In this document: in pieces, positions 7,171 to 13,599 of the stretch | Layout: each line of letters begins with the position of its first letter | Position numbering within the stretch: position 1 is the stretch's first letter | From: an uncultured Micrococcales bacterium | Lineage (GTDB): Bacteria > Actinomycetota > Actinomycetes > S36-B12 > GCA-2699445 | Assembly: GCA_903915555.1 (NCBI GenBank) | Contig: CAIWTL010000123.1 | Location: forward strand, 1-14,363 | Direction: 5' to 3' | Length of the DNA: 14,363 bases | Translations under genes and position numbers: made by a program | Notes under the pieces: generated by a model | Told to the model about the DNA's origin: nothing | Databases searched by the model: none | What the model saw: only the letters and a program-made list of their open reading frames with translations

Positions 7171-7982
7171 GCGTCGCCGAGGACCTCGACCTGGCCGAGT
7201 TGGCCCTGGCCATCGCCCGCGAGGCCGCCGACCTCCTCCTCGACGGCGCCGCGCGGGCTGCGGCCGTCGCGACGAAGAGTTCGGCGCACGACGTCGTGAC
7301 CCAGAAGGACCGCGATTCCGAGGCCCTGATCCGCCGCCGGATCGCGCAGGCGCGACCGGGTGACCAGGTCCTCGGGGAGGAAGAGGGGACGATCGGTGCG
7401 GCCTCCGATGTCCGCTGGGTCGTCGACCCTCTCGACGGGACGGTCAACTACCTCTACGGCATCCCGTCCTGGGCCGTGTCCATAGGCATCGAGCGTGGCG
7501 GAGTGCCGTGCGCGGGGGTAGTGGTCGCTCCGGCGCTGGGGGAGCAGTACGTGGGGGTCGCCGGACAGGGGAGTTGGTCCGTGACCGGGACGGGCGAACG
7601 CAGTTCGCTCGCTGTGTCGGGGCTGACGTCACTGCAGGACGCCCTTGTCGGTACGGGGTTCGGGTACGTGCGGGAGCGTCGCGAACACCAGGGCCGTGTC
7701 CTCGCCGGCCTGGTTCCCCAGGTGCGTGACATCCGGCGGGTCGGTGCCGCGGCCGTCGATCTGTGCTGGGTGGCCGGCGGGCGGCTGGACGCGCATTACG
7801 AGCGGGGCCTGCAGCCGTGGGACCGCTCGGCCGGTTCGCTCATCGCCGCCGAGGCCGGGGCCGTCGTGGCCGGACTTCCGGGTGCCCCGGCCACGACCGG
7901 CCTGACGATCGTGTCGACCCCGGGGGTCTACGAACCGCTGGCCGCGGCGTTGGACGCCCTCGGCGTCCTCGAGGGTCCGTGA
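7167..7982 (+). CDS. Inositol monophosphatase family protein
   Basis: This 271-residue Mg-dependent phosphatase has every signature of the IMPase fold: K37 with VTQKDRDSE, the metal Glu in GEEEG (70-74), DPLDGT at 87-92 with D87 and D90 as metal ligands, and the C-terminal WDRSAG at 218-223 with D219. It probably dephosphorylates myo-inositol-1-phosphate or a related sugar or nucleotide phosphate. Paralogues act on histidinol phosphate and fructose-1,6-bisphosphate, so the substrate is not settled. The GTG at 7167 overlaps the hemH stop (GTGA). An in-frame ATG at 7110 would add 19 residues without family similarity and is less likely. It should be cotranscribed with hemH. Confidence 0.9.
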   Translation: MSVAEDLDLAELALAIAREAADLLLDGAARAAAVATKSSAHDVVTQKDRDSEALIRRRIAQARPGDQVLGEEEGTIGAASDVRWVVDPLDGTVNYLYGIPSWAVSIGIERGGVPCAGVVVAPALGEQYVGVAGQGSWSVTGTGERSSLAVSGLTSLQDALVGTGFGYVRERREHQGRVLAGLVPQVRDIRRVGAAAVDLCWVAGGRLDAHYERGLQPWDRSAGSLIAAEAGAVVAGLPGAPATTGLTIVSTPGVYEPLAAALDALGVLEGP

Positions 7983-8035
7983 GCGGCGCTCTCGGGCCGG
8001 GCGGTCGTCAGCGGGACCTGCTCCACGAGTCGGGC

Positions 8036-8554
8036 TCAGCTGAGGCGCCGCAGTTCGGCGTTGTACCAGCGTGCGTTGCCGACGTAGACGTCCGCGGCAG
8101 CGAGGTTGGCGCCCTCCGGCACCCGGTCGGGGAAGATCTTCGCCGGGACGCCCAGCGCCATCGCGCCGGCCGGGACCTCCGTGTCGTTGGTCACGAGCGC
8201 CTGCGCCCCCACGAGCGCCCCGCGACGCACGACGGCCCGGTGCAGCACGACCGATCCGGATCCCACCAGGCACTCGTCCTCGATCAGGCAGCCCTCCAGA
8301 TGGGCCCGGTGGCCGATCGTGCAGCGATCACCGATGACGGTGTCGAGGTCCGCGGTGCAGTGCACGATCGAGCCGTCCTGTACCGATGTCTGCGCGCCGA
8401 CGCGGATGGCACCGTGGTCACCCCGCAGCACCGCGCCGGGCCACACGGTCGACTCGGGACCGATCGTCACGTTGCCGATGATGACGGCATCGGGGTGGAT
8501 GAACGCCGAGTCTGAAATCACCGGTTCGTGTTCGCCGATGGCGTAGATGGGCAT
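8036..8554 (-). CDS. Gamma-carbonic-anhydrase-like left-handed beta-helix protein
   Basis: The 172-residue protein is made of hexapeptide repeats (V-I-x-G-N-V / T-I-G type) and belongs to the gamma-carbonic anhydrase / YrdA-like group, which forms trimers with metal at the subunit interfaces. R44-x-D46, VQDGS (58-62), H65 and IGH82 are at their family positions. The usual third zinc ligand, five residues after the GH histidine in LHGC, is Glu87 here (LEGC), while a His sits at 85. Zinc binding and carbonic anhydrase activity are therefore uncertain. A hexapeptide acyltransferase-like or other metal-dependent role is possible. The ATG at 8554 has an ideal GAGGAG seven bases upstream; an in-frame GTG at 8569 would add five residues. 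It converges on the IMPase gene with 53 bases between them, where I see no good terminator. Confidence 0.85.
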   Translation of the reverse strand: MPIYAIGEHEPVISDSAFIHPDAVIIGNVTIGPESTVWPGAVLRGDHGAIRVGAQTSVQDGSIVHCTADLDTVIGDRCTIGHRAHLEGCLIEDECLVGSGSVVLHRAVVRRGALVGAQALVTNDTEVPAGAMALGVPAKIFPDRVPEGANLAAADVYVGNARWYNAELRRLS

Positions 8555-8561
8555 GGACGGA

Positions 8562-8582
8562 CTCCTCACAGCGCTTGAGGAG
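8562..8582 (-). promoter_or_regulatory. Hairpin sequestering the ribosome binding site of the gamma-CA-like gene
   Basis: On the mRNA strand, CTCCTCA, a 7-nt loop (AGCGCTG) and TGAGGAG form a perfect 7-bp stem. The downstream arm is the Shine-Dalgarno itself, seven bases before the ATG at 8554, and the upstream arm is its exact complement. Such a structure should lower translation unless opened by heat, a ligand, a protein or another RNA. Confidence 0.5.
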
Positions 8583-8607
8583 AGGATGGCACGCTGACCG
8601 CGGCCAC

Positions 8608-8627
8608 GGGTGTGATGCGACTCACCC
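8608..8627. promoter_or_regulatory. Imperfect dyad in the divergent intergenic region, operator-like
   Basis: GGGTG and CACCC arms are separated by ten bases, with one further pair inside (GGGTGTG against CTCACCC with a mismatch). The 20-base dyad lies in the 160-base region between the divergent gamma-CA-like and DUF4193 genes, next to a second GC-rich partial palindrome (ACCCGGGT at 8624-8631). It could be a repressor site, but no family is recognised. Confidence 0.2.
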
Positions 8628-8638
8628 GGGTCACGGGG

Positions 8639-8667
8639 GTGTCCTCGGCGGGAAAGTGGGGCAGAAT
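8639..8667 (+). promoter_or_regulatory. Possible DUF4193 promoter
   Basis: CAGAAT at 8662-8667 differs from TAGAAT at one position and has GTGTCC 17 bases upstream as a poor -35. The start would be about 40 bases before the DUF4193 ATG, leaving room for the AGGAG at 8698-8702. Confidence 0.3.
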
Positions 8668-8714
8668 GCCCGCGCCGCCTCAGTTAAGAACCAGGTAGGA
8701 GATGACGGCAGCCG

Positions 8715-9008
8715 ATGGCCACCGACTACGACGCACCGCGCAAGACCGATGACGATGTCACCGACGAGAGCATCGAGGAACTGAAAGCCCGCCGCAGTGA
8801 CCGGGGCAGCGCGAGCGTGGACGTCGACGAGACCGAGATGGCGGAGAATCTCGAGCTTCCGGGCGCCGACCTGTCGGACAAGAGCCTCGAGGTGACCGTT
8901 CTGCCCAAGCAGTCCGATGAATTCACCTGTTCCGAGTGTTTCCTGGTGCACCACGTCAGCCAGCTCGCCGACGAGAAGAACCGCATCTGCTCCGACTGCC
9001 TGGGCTGA
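8715..9008 (+). CDS. DUF4193 zinc-ribbon protein
   Basis: The 97-residue protein starts MATDYDAPRKTDDD, the hallmark N-terminus of DUF4193, which is widespread in Actinomycetota and uncharacterised. The first half is strongly charged and likely disordered or helical (IEELKARRSD, then an acidic stretch). The C-terminus has two CxxC pairs, C72/C75 (TCSECF) and C92/C95 (CSDC), that should bind one zinc as a ribbon. This layout resembles small RNA-polymerase- or ribosome-associated zinc proteins, but no function is established from sequence. An AGGAG lies 12 bases upstream of the ATG, rather far. The gene is divergent from the gamma-CA-like gene and converges on DUF4235 with 20 bases between stops. 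Confidence 0.92.
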   Translation: MATDYDAPRKTDDDVTDESIEELKARRSDRGSASVDVDETEMAENLELPGADLSDKSLEVTVLPKQSDEFTCSECFLVHHVSQLADEKNRICSDCLG

Positions 9009-9028
9009 TCGACGAACCTGGGGCGCGA

Positions 9029-9307
9029 CTACACGGTCTCGATCGTGGTGAGGTCCTGGCGGGCCTCGGCATTGACGGTGGCACGGGCCACCTCACGGGT
9101 GACGAGGGTGTTCACCAGGGCCGCGACCACGGCCGCTCCTGCCGCATAGACGAGGACGCTGCGCAGTGGGGTGTCGAGGTCGTCCGCCGCGGGGGGCTGG
9201 TTGCCGGTCGCCAGCGCGTACCCGCCGTTGAGGGCGCGGCGCGCCACCCACACGCCACCCATGGCGATCAGCGGAGCGGTGATCTTGAGAATGTCGGCAC
9301 TGGTCAC
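9029..9307 (-). CDS. DUF4235 small membrane protein
   Basis: The 92-residue protein has two predicted membrane helices, about 6-22 (ILKITAPLIAMGGVWVA) and 50-68 (SVLVYAAGAAVVAALVNTL), joined by a polar loop rich in Ala, Pro and Asp, with a short charged C-terminal tail. It fits DUF4235, a small actinobacterial membrane family without known function. The GTG at 9307 follows a GGGAG ribosome site at good distance and overlaps the DUF3093 stop by four bases (GTGA), so the two proteins are probably made together and may act together in the membrane. Confidence 0.82.
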   Translation of the reverse strand: MTSADILKITAPLIAMGGVWVARRALNGGYALATGNQPPAADDLDTPLRSVLVYAAGAAVVAALVNTLVTREVARATVNAEARQDLTTIETV

Positions 9308-9882
9308 GGTGTCTCCCTGCTGCTGTGCAGATGTTCCTGCGGGTCGGCCGCACCGGACGGCGCGCCCGGTCGACCGACGGACCGCTTCTGCGTCGACCCT
9401 AGCGTGCCTGCCCGGGCGGCGCGGACGGCCTGTGCCAGAGCTTCCGGATCACGGGCCGACACCAGCCAGAACGGGTGTGGGTCGCGCGCATCAGCCACGC
9501 TGACCCGAACGCTGCGGGCGGTCGCCCACGTGCGCAGGAGAACGAAGGCAGCAGGATCGAAGTCCCGGGTGCGGGCCCGCGCGCTGGCCTCGGGGTCGAG
9601 TGTCGTCACCTCGCCGGCGAATCGGACCGGGAGGCGTGCCCGGCCGACCCGGAGCACACACTCGTCGACGCTGATCGTGACCGTGCTCGCCACCAGCAGC
9701 AGTCCGGTGCCCAGAGCGAGGGCGGTCGCCGCCGCCATCCCTGCGACGGGACCCAGCGCGAATCCGTAGGCGACGCCGACGCCGCCTGCGAAGAGAGCCC
9801 CGAGGGTCCACACCCACCACGGTGGCGAGAGTCGCTCCCGGTAGGTCACGGTCGTGCCGTCCCGGCCCTCCTCGCACGTCAT
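9304..9882 (-). CDS. DUF3093 membrane protein
   Basis: The 192-residue protein has an N-terminal VTYRERLSPPWWVW segment followed by two membrane helices (about 22-60), the usual DUF3093 plan. A soluble domain follows with TISVDECVLRVGRARLPV and further PH-like beta strands, and there is an extended polar C-terminal tail after RAARAG. The function is unknown; the family is often found beside dut, as here. The ATG at 9882 is chosen because it precedes the family-like segment. GGAG is only one base from it, and a GACGAT hexamer lies six bases upstream, so the mRNA may be leaderless. A longer frame to 9936 is possible but unsupported. Confidence 0.82.
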   Translation of the reverse strand: MTCEEGRDGTTVTYRERLSPPWWVWTLGALFAGGVGVAYGFALGPVAGMAAATALALGTGLLLVASTVTISVDECVLRVGRARLPVRFAGEVTTLDPEASARARTRDFDPAAFVLLRTWATARSVRVSVADARDPHPFWLVSARDPEALAQAVRAARAGTLGSTQKRSVGRPGAPSGAADPQEHLHSSRETP

Positions 9883-9888
9883 GCTCCG

Positions 9889-9894
9889 ATCGTC
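9889..9894 (-). promoter_or_regulatory. Weak -10-like hexamer before DUF3093
   Basis: On the minus strand GACGAT keeps A2 and T6 of TANNNT and ends six bases before the ATG at 9882, the same spacing as at hemH. No -35 is recognisable, so this is a weak call. Confidence 0.25.
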
Positions 9895-9970
9895 GCACGG
9901 CGACGGCGGCGTGGCGGTGGGTCGCAGCAGATCCACCAGCAGGGTCGCGCGGCCGGGGATCGCCGGGCAC

Positions 9971-9982
9971 TAGGCTTCGGGT
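9971..9982 (+). promoter_or_regulatory. -10 element of the thioesterase-dut-DUF3710 operon, leaderless type
   Basis: TAGGCT at 9971-9976 fits TANNNT and is followed by six bases before the GTG at 9983. No ribosome site is present, which supports a leaderless transcript. No -35 match is seen upstream. Confidence 0.5.
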
Positions 9983-10510
9983 GTGAGCGAGATTCCCGAA
10001 CGGCACGCGCAGGCTCCAGCGCCGGGAACCGTGCTTCCCAGCCACTTCCCCTACTGTTTCGGATGCGGCAGCGACCATCGCAGCGGCCTGCACCTCACCA
10101 TCACCGCAGCGGAGGACCTGACCATGCTCGGCCGCTTCGTTGTCGCAGAAGAGCATCAAGGGGCCCCCGGGCTCATCCACGGCGGGGTGCTGGCCGCTGC
10201 CTTCGACGAGGTCCTCGGCGCCTGCAACTGGCTCCTCCTTGCGCCTGCCGTCACAGGGCACCTGTCCGTCGACTTCCGGAAGCCCGTCCCCGTGGGCGCC
10301 ACGGTGACGATCCGCGCCTCCATCGACGGCGTCGACGGCCGCAAGGTCCACACGACCGGGGATGGCCGGTTCGACGACGGCACCCTCGTCGCCGAGGCGA
10401 CGGGGCTGTTCGTCCAGGTCCCCCTGGAGCATTTCGCCCGCCACGGCGGACGTCGGGACGTCGACGAGATCGCCCGTGATCTGCGCACCGGTCTGGAGAT
10501 CAACCCGTGA
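9983..10510 (+). CDS. PaaI-type hotdog-fold thioesterase
   Basis: The 175-residue protein has the hotdog thioesterase core: HGGVLAAAFDEVLG (66-79) with His66 and the acidic D75/E76 on the central helix, and a strand GHLSVDFRKPVPVG (92-105). It should hydrolyse an acyl-CoA or similar thioester in the cytoplasm; the acyl group is unknown. The N-terminal CFGCG (25-29) plus HRSGLHL is seen in many actinobacterial members, and its role is unclear. The GTG at 9983 follows a -10 element by six bases, and a GTG two bases earlier is out of frame. The stop overlaps the dut start by four bases (GTGA). Placement upstream of dut suggests a shared transcript, not necessarily a shared pathway. Confidence 0.88.
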   Translation: MSEIPERHAQAPAPGTVLPSHFPYCFGCGSDHRSGLHLTITAAEDLTMLGRFVVAEEHQGAPGLIHGGVLAAAFDEVLGACNWLLLAPAVTGHLSVDFRKPVPVGATVTIRASIDGVDGRKVHTTGDGRFDDGTLVAEATGLFVQVPLEHFARHGGRRDVDEIARDLRTGLEINP

Positions 10511-10977
10511 GCGGGATCCCCGAGGTCGATGTCCTCGTCCGACGGCTGGCACCGGACGTGCCGATGCCGAGCCGCGGCCATCCCGGCGACGCAGGTCTGG
10601 ATCTCGTCGCCACTCGGGACGTGACCCTGCAACCCGGTGAGCGTGTCCTGGTACCCACCGGCATCGCCATCGCGCTACCCCCCGGCTGGTACGCCGCCGT
10701 GGTGCCGCGCAGCGGACTGGCCGTCAAGCAGGGCCTCGGCATCGTCAACAGCCCCGGGACGGTCGATGCCGGGTACCGCGGCGAGATCCAGGTCTGTCTG
10801 ATCAATCTGGACCCCGAGTGCCCTGTCACGGTCTCGCGCGGGGACCGGATCGCGCAGATGGTGGTGCAACAGGTGCCCCAGGTGCGGTTGCATGAGGTCG
10901 AGCAACTCCCCGGCAGTGCGCGGGGAGTCGGCGGGTTCGGGTCCACCGGCATGGGATCCCAGGAAGGAAACCGATGA
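10507..10977 (+). CDS. dut: Deoxyuridine 5'-triphosphate nucleotidohydrolase (dUTPase)
   Basis: The 156-residue enzyme hydrolyses dUTP to dUMP and pyrophosphate, keeping uracil out of DNA and supplying the dTMP precursor. All five motifs of the homotrimeric family are visible: PGDAGLDL (26-33), PRSGLAV (67-73), GTVDAGYRGEI (84-94) with the catalytic Asp87, RGDRIAQMV (111-119) and the P-loop-like RGVGGFGSTG (139-148). Length is normal. The GTG start overlaps the thioesterase stop, and the stop overlaps the DUF3710 ATG (ATGA), so the gene sits in the middle of a tightly coupled three-gene operon. Confidence 0.97.
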   Translation: MSGIPEVDVLVRRLAPDVPMPSRGHPGDAGLDLVATRDVTLQPGERVLVPTGIAIALPPGWYAAVVPRSGLAVKQGLGIVNSPGTVDAGYRGEIQVCLINLDPECPVTVSRGDRIAQMVVQQVPQVRLHEVEQLPGSARGVGGFGSTGMGSQEGNR

Positions 10978-11714
10978 TCTTCAAGCGCAACAAGGACGAC
11001 GTCGACGAGGCCGGCCCAGATCCCATGGCGGAGGACCTCGATCCTCAGGGTGAGGCCGAGGTGGCGGCGGGTGAGGACCTCGCCGGTGCCCTGGCGGCCC
11101 TCGACCGCACCGAGGGGCCTTTCGACATCTCCGAGGTCGAGGAGCCCGACGCGATGGCGGCCGAACGCATCGATTTCGGTGCCATCCAGGTGCCCCTCAT
11201 CGACGGGCTCGAGATCCGGCTGGAACTCGACCAGGAGACCAACGACCCCTTGGCACTCACACTCGTGCGCGGCCAGGGAGCAGTGCAGGTGCGGGCGTTC
11301 TCCGGTCCGCGCAGCGGCGGCGGCTGGGAGACAGTGCTGGGCGACCTGCGTACCGAGATCACCGAAGGCGGCGGTGACGTCGACGAGTCGGTCGGGCCCT
11401 TCGGTGTCGAAGTGGCTGCGGCCGCGAGCGGAGTGGACGATCAGGGCAACCAGGTCGTCCAGCCGATCCGGTTCGTGGGGGTGGACGGCCCCCGCTGGCT
11501 GCTGCAGGGCGTGTTTTTCGGGGAGGGCACCGACAATGAACGGGCGGGCGCACTGGAGGAGGTCTTCCGCTCACTCGTGGTGGTGCGAGGAGACACCGCG
11601 ATGCCCGTGGGCGCCATGTTGCCGCTCACCGTACCCGAGCAGGTGCCCGGGCAGGTGGAGGAGACCTCCGCTCAGCCGTCGGACGCCCCGCCGTCGGATG
11701 ACGACGGGTCCTGA
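10974..11714 (+). CDS. DUF3710 family protein
   Basis: The 246-residue protein starts MIFKRNK followed by a strongly acidic segment to about residue 60. The central domain (about 55-215) is the DUF3710 core, with PLIDGLEIRLELDQET and a conserved GPRWLLQGVFFGEG near 178-191. The tail is acidic and Pro/Ser-rich. It is predicted soluble and cytoplasmic. No function is established; the family is a regular neighbour of dut in Actinomycetota. The ATG overlaps the dut stop, and AGGAAGGA lies just upstream. The last 43 bases overlap the 3' end of the convergent hydrolase gene. Confidence 0.9.
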   Translation: MIFKRNKDDVDEAGPDPMAEDLDPQGEAEVAAGEDLAGALAALDRTEGPFDISEVEEPDAMAAERIDFGAIQVPLIDGLEIRLELDQETNDPLALTLVRGQGAVQVRAFSGPRSGGGWETVLGDLRTEITEGGGDVDESVGPFGVEVAAAASGVDDQGNQVVQPIRFVGVDGPRWLLQGVFFGEGTDNERAGALEEVFRSLVVVRGDTAMPVGAMLPLTVPEQVPGQVEETSAQPSDAPPSDDDGS

Positions 11715-12421
11715 ACCCAGGCACGGCTGAGCGCGTCGCGCGCTGCTCGCCCGAACACCGCCAGGTCCCCGGCGGGGTCGCTGCGGCCCACTGTTGTCGA
11801 GGCCGACCGGGGGATGCAGTGGGCCCACCGCGCCACCACAGTCTGCGGGTGCAGGGGGTCATCGCGCAGGGCCACCAGACCGACCGGGACCGGGATCCGG
11901 GCCAGGTCGTTCTCACCCGGACCCGGTTGTCCCGCCGCTTCGGCCAGTTCGACCGCCAACTCCCCCGGCCCCCGCAGCGCCCATGCCTCGACGAGTTCGG
12001 GCGTCACCCAGTCGTCGGGGTCCAGTTCGGCCAACACACCCGGAGGGCCCAGCGCCGATACGGCCGCGGCAGCGGCTCCCGTCATCGCGGCCACCGCATC
12101 CGGAGGACCGGTCCAGGCCGGCATGACCAGGAGGCCTCCCACGATGTGGGACGGAAGGTCCGGCCGCGCCAACAGGCGTGCCGCTGCGTGCGCACCCAAC
12201 GAGACGCCCCCCAGGATGGTCGGCACGTCCGTGTCCGCGGCGGCGGCGAGGGCGGACATGACGGCTCCGACGTGTCCTGTGCGATCCGACACGTAGCGGC
12301 ACCCCGCAACGCCCACGGCACGTGCCGGGAAGGCCCTGGCGAGGAACTCCTCGCTGGACCCGGCCCCGTGAGCCATGACCAGGTGGCACTCGCTCAGGGC
12401 GGGTCGGTCGCTGTCGGTCAC
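11672..12421 (-). CDS. Alpha/beta-hydrolase-fold protein
   Basis: The 249-residue protein has the HGAGSS oxyanion-hole loop (18-23) and the nucleophile elbow GGVSLGAH (71-78) with Ser74. RDDPLHP (186-192) provides a candidate acid, Asp187 or Asp188. The catalytic His normally found after the last strand is not apparent: only polar and Gly/Asp residues (TTVGRSDPAGD) follow. Either His191 serves or the enzyme is atypical or inactive. Substrate is unknown and there is no signal peptide. The start is uncertain between GTG 12421, which has a CACCAT hexamer six bases upstream, and GTG 12439. It is divergent from the OB-fold gene, and its 3' end overlaps DUF3710 by 43 bases. Confidence 0.82.
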   Translation of the reverse strand: MTDSDRPALSECHLVMAHGAGSSEEFLARAFPARAVGVAGCRYVSDRTGHVGAVMSALAAAADTDVPTILGGVSLGAHAAARLLARPDLPSHIVGGLLVMPAWTGPPDAVAAMTGAAAAAVSALGPPGVLAELDPDDWVTPELVEAWALRGPGELAVELAEAAGQPGPGENDLARIPVPVGLVALRDDPLHPQTVVARWAHCIPRSASTTVGRSDPAGDLAVFGRAARDALSRAWVQDPSSSDGGASDG

Positions 12422-12440
12422 CCCATCATGGTGGACCACG

Positions 12441-12475
12441 TTGGTTCACCGTCGTCGGGCGGTTACGGTTGAGGC
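12441..12475 (+). promoter_or_regulatory. Promoter of the OB-fold/DUF3159 operon, leaderless type
   Basis: TTGGTT (12441-12446), a 17-base spacer, TACGGT (12464-12469) and six bases precede the ATG at 12476. Both hexamers and the spacing are good for an actinobacterial housekeeping sigma factor, and the start would fall on the ATG. GAGG at 12471-12474 is too close to be a ribosome site. Confidence 0.55.
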
Positions 12476-12850
12476 ATGGGTCTCCTCGATACCGCGCGCA
12501 CTCGCTTCCGGTCGGGACTGTCGCGCAGCGCCACTGAGGAGAAGGACCTCAGGCAGGTCGCTGCCGAGTCCGGAGCGACCCCGATCACCTCGTGCCGGCG
12601 CGGCGACGAAGTCACCACGTGCGGTGTCCTGAGCAGCGTGATGGTCCGCCCGCGGGCTGGGGCGCCTGCCCTCGAGGCCGACCTGTACGACGGCACGGCC
12701 CACCTCACCCTCGTGTGGCTCGGTCGTCGGCAGATCGCCGGCATCGAGGCGGGTAGGGCGGTCGTGATCCGCGGTCGGATGACCTGCATGGACACCGGGA
12801 TCACCATCTTCAACCCCCGGTACGAGCTGCGGCCGCGTGGGACGACGTGA
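12476..12850 (+). CDS. OB-fold nucleic-acid-binding-like protein
   Basis: The 124-residue protein carries a single OB-fold domain (about 35-120). GDEVTTCGVLSSVMVRPR, LEADLYDGTAHLTLVWLGRR and GRAVVIRGRM look like the strands seen in RecG- and RNA/DNA-binding OB domains. A short charged N-terminal helix precedes it. It is probably a small cytoplasmic nucleic-acid-binding protein of unknown role, commonly beside DUF3159 and TrkA genes in Actinomycetota. The ATG is set by the leaderless promoter and the MGLLDTARTR start. The stop overlaps the next GTG by four bases. Confidence 0.82.
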   Translation: MGLLDTARTRFRSGLSRSATEEKDLRQVAAESGATPITSCRRGDEVTTCGVLSSVMVRPRAGAPALEADLYDGTAHLTLVWLGRRQIAGIEAGRAVVIRGRMTCMDTGITIFNPRYELRPRGTT

Positions 12851-13599
12851 GCGGGTCACGCGTCGGTTCGGAGGAGATGTCCAAGGCCCTCGCCAACGGC
12901 ATCGGTGGCAGTCGGGGCCTGATCGACTCGAGCCTGCCGACCGCGATCTTCCTCGTGGTCTATCTCGTCAGCGGCTCGCAGTTGATGCCGGCCGTGTGGG
13001 CGGCGCTGGCCGGCGGGATCATCGTCGCGGTCCTGCGCAAGGTGCGCGGCGAGCCACTGCAACAGATCGTGGCGGGGCTGATCGGGGTGGGGATCGCCGC
13101 GTTCCTGGCCGCCAGGACAGGGAAGGCCGAGGACTTCTTCCTGCCGGGACTCCTCATCAATCTCGCGTACGCCGCTGTCTTCGCCGTGTCGGCGCTCATC
13201 CGGCGCCCGCTGGTGGGCTATGCCGCCGGTGCCGTCACCGGCGACCTGACGTCATGGCACTCCGATCCTGCTGCCCGGCGTGCGGCGACGGTGAGCACGT
13301 GGCTGTGGGCGGCGATGTTCACCGTGCGAGTCATGGTGCAGGTGCCGTTGTATTTCGCAGGACTGGTCGGCGCCCTGGGGGTCGCCAAGTTGGCGCTCGG
13401 CTGGCCGCTGTTCCTGCTGGTGGCCTACATGAGCTACCGGATCATGGCGCCGGTGCTGCGCCGGGACGTCGAGGATGACGAGCCCGACCCCGGAGAAGCT
13501 CCCGTGCCGGACCCTGTGGATCAGCAGAGCACTGTCGACCCGCCTCCACTCGACGCCGCCGCAGCGGACCGACCACCCGGCGATCAGTCCTCGTCGTAG
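12847..13599 (+). CDS. DUF3159 integral membrane protein
   Basis: The 250-residue protein has an N-terminal cytoplasmic segment with an IGGSRGLIDSSLP stretch (19-31) characteristic of DUF3159. It then has about six membrane helices between residues 31 and 200, and an acidic, Pro-rich C-terminal tail of about 45 residues. Between helices, RRPLVGYAAGAVTGDLTSW and HSDPAARRAA are conserved-looking polar loops. Its function is not known; the neighbouring TrkA genes raise the possibility of a link to ion transport, which is inference only. The GTG start overlaps the OB-fold stop (GTGA). The 3' end overlaps the convergent trkA by 16 bases. Confidence 0.87.
   Translation: MSGSRVGSEEMSKALANGIGGSRGLIDSSLPTAIFLVVYLVSGSQLMPAVWAALAGGIIVAVLRKVRGEPLQQIVAGLIGVGIAAFLAARTGKAEDFFLPGLLINLAYAAVFAVSALIRRPLVGYAAGAVTGDLTSWHSDPAARRAATVSTWLWAAMFTVRVMVQVPLYFAGLVGALGVAKLALGWPLFLLVAYMSYRIMAPVLRRDVEDDEPDPGEAPVPDPVDQQSTVDPPPLDAAAADRPPGDQSSS

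Noticed and set aside
8035..8044. CTCAGCTGAG palindrome over the gamma-CA stop codon
   Set aside because: A 10-bp palindrome without loop or T-run is expected by chance at this GC content; no role is supported.
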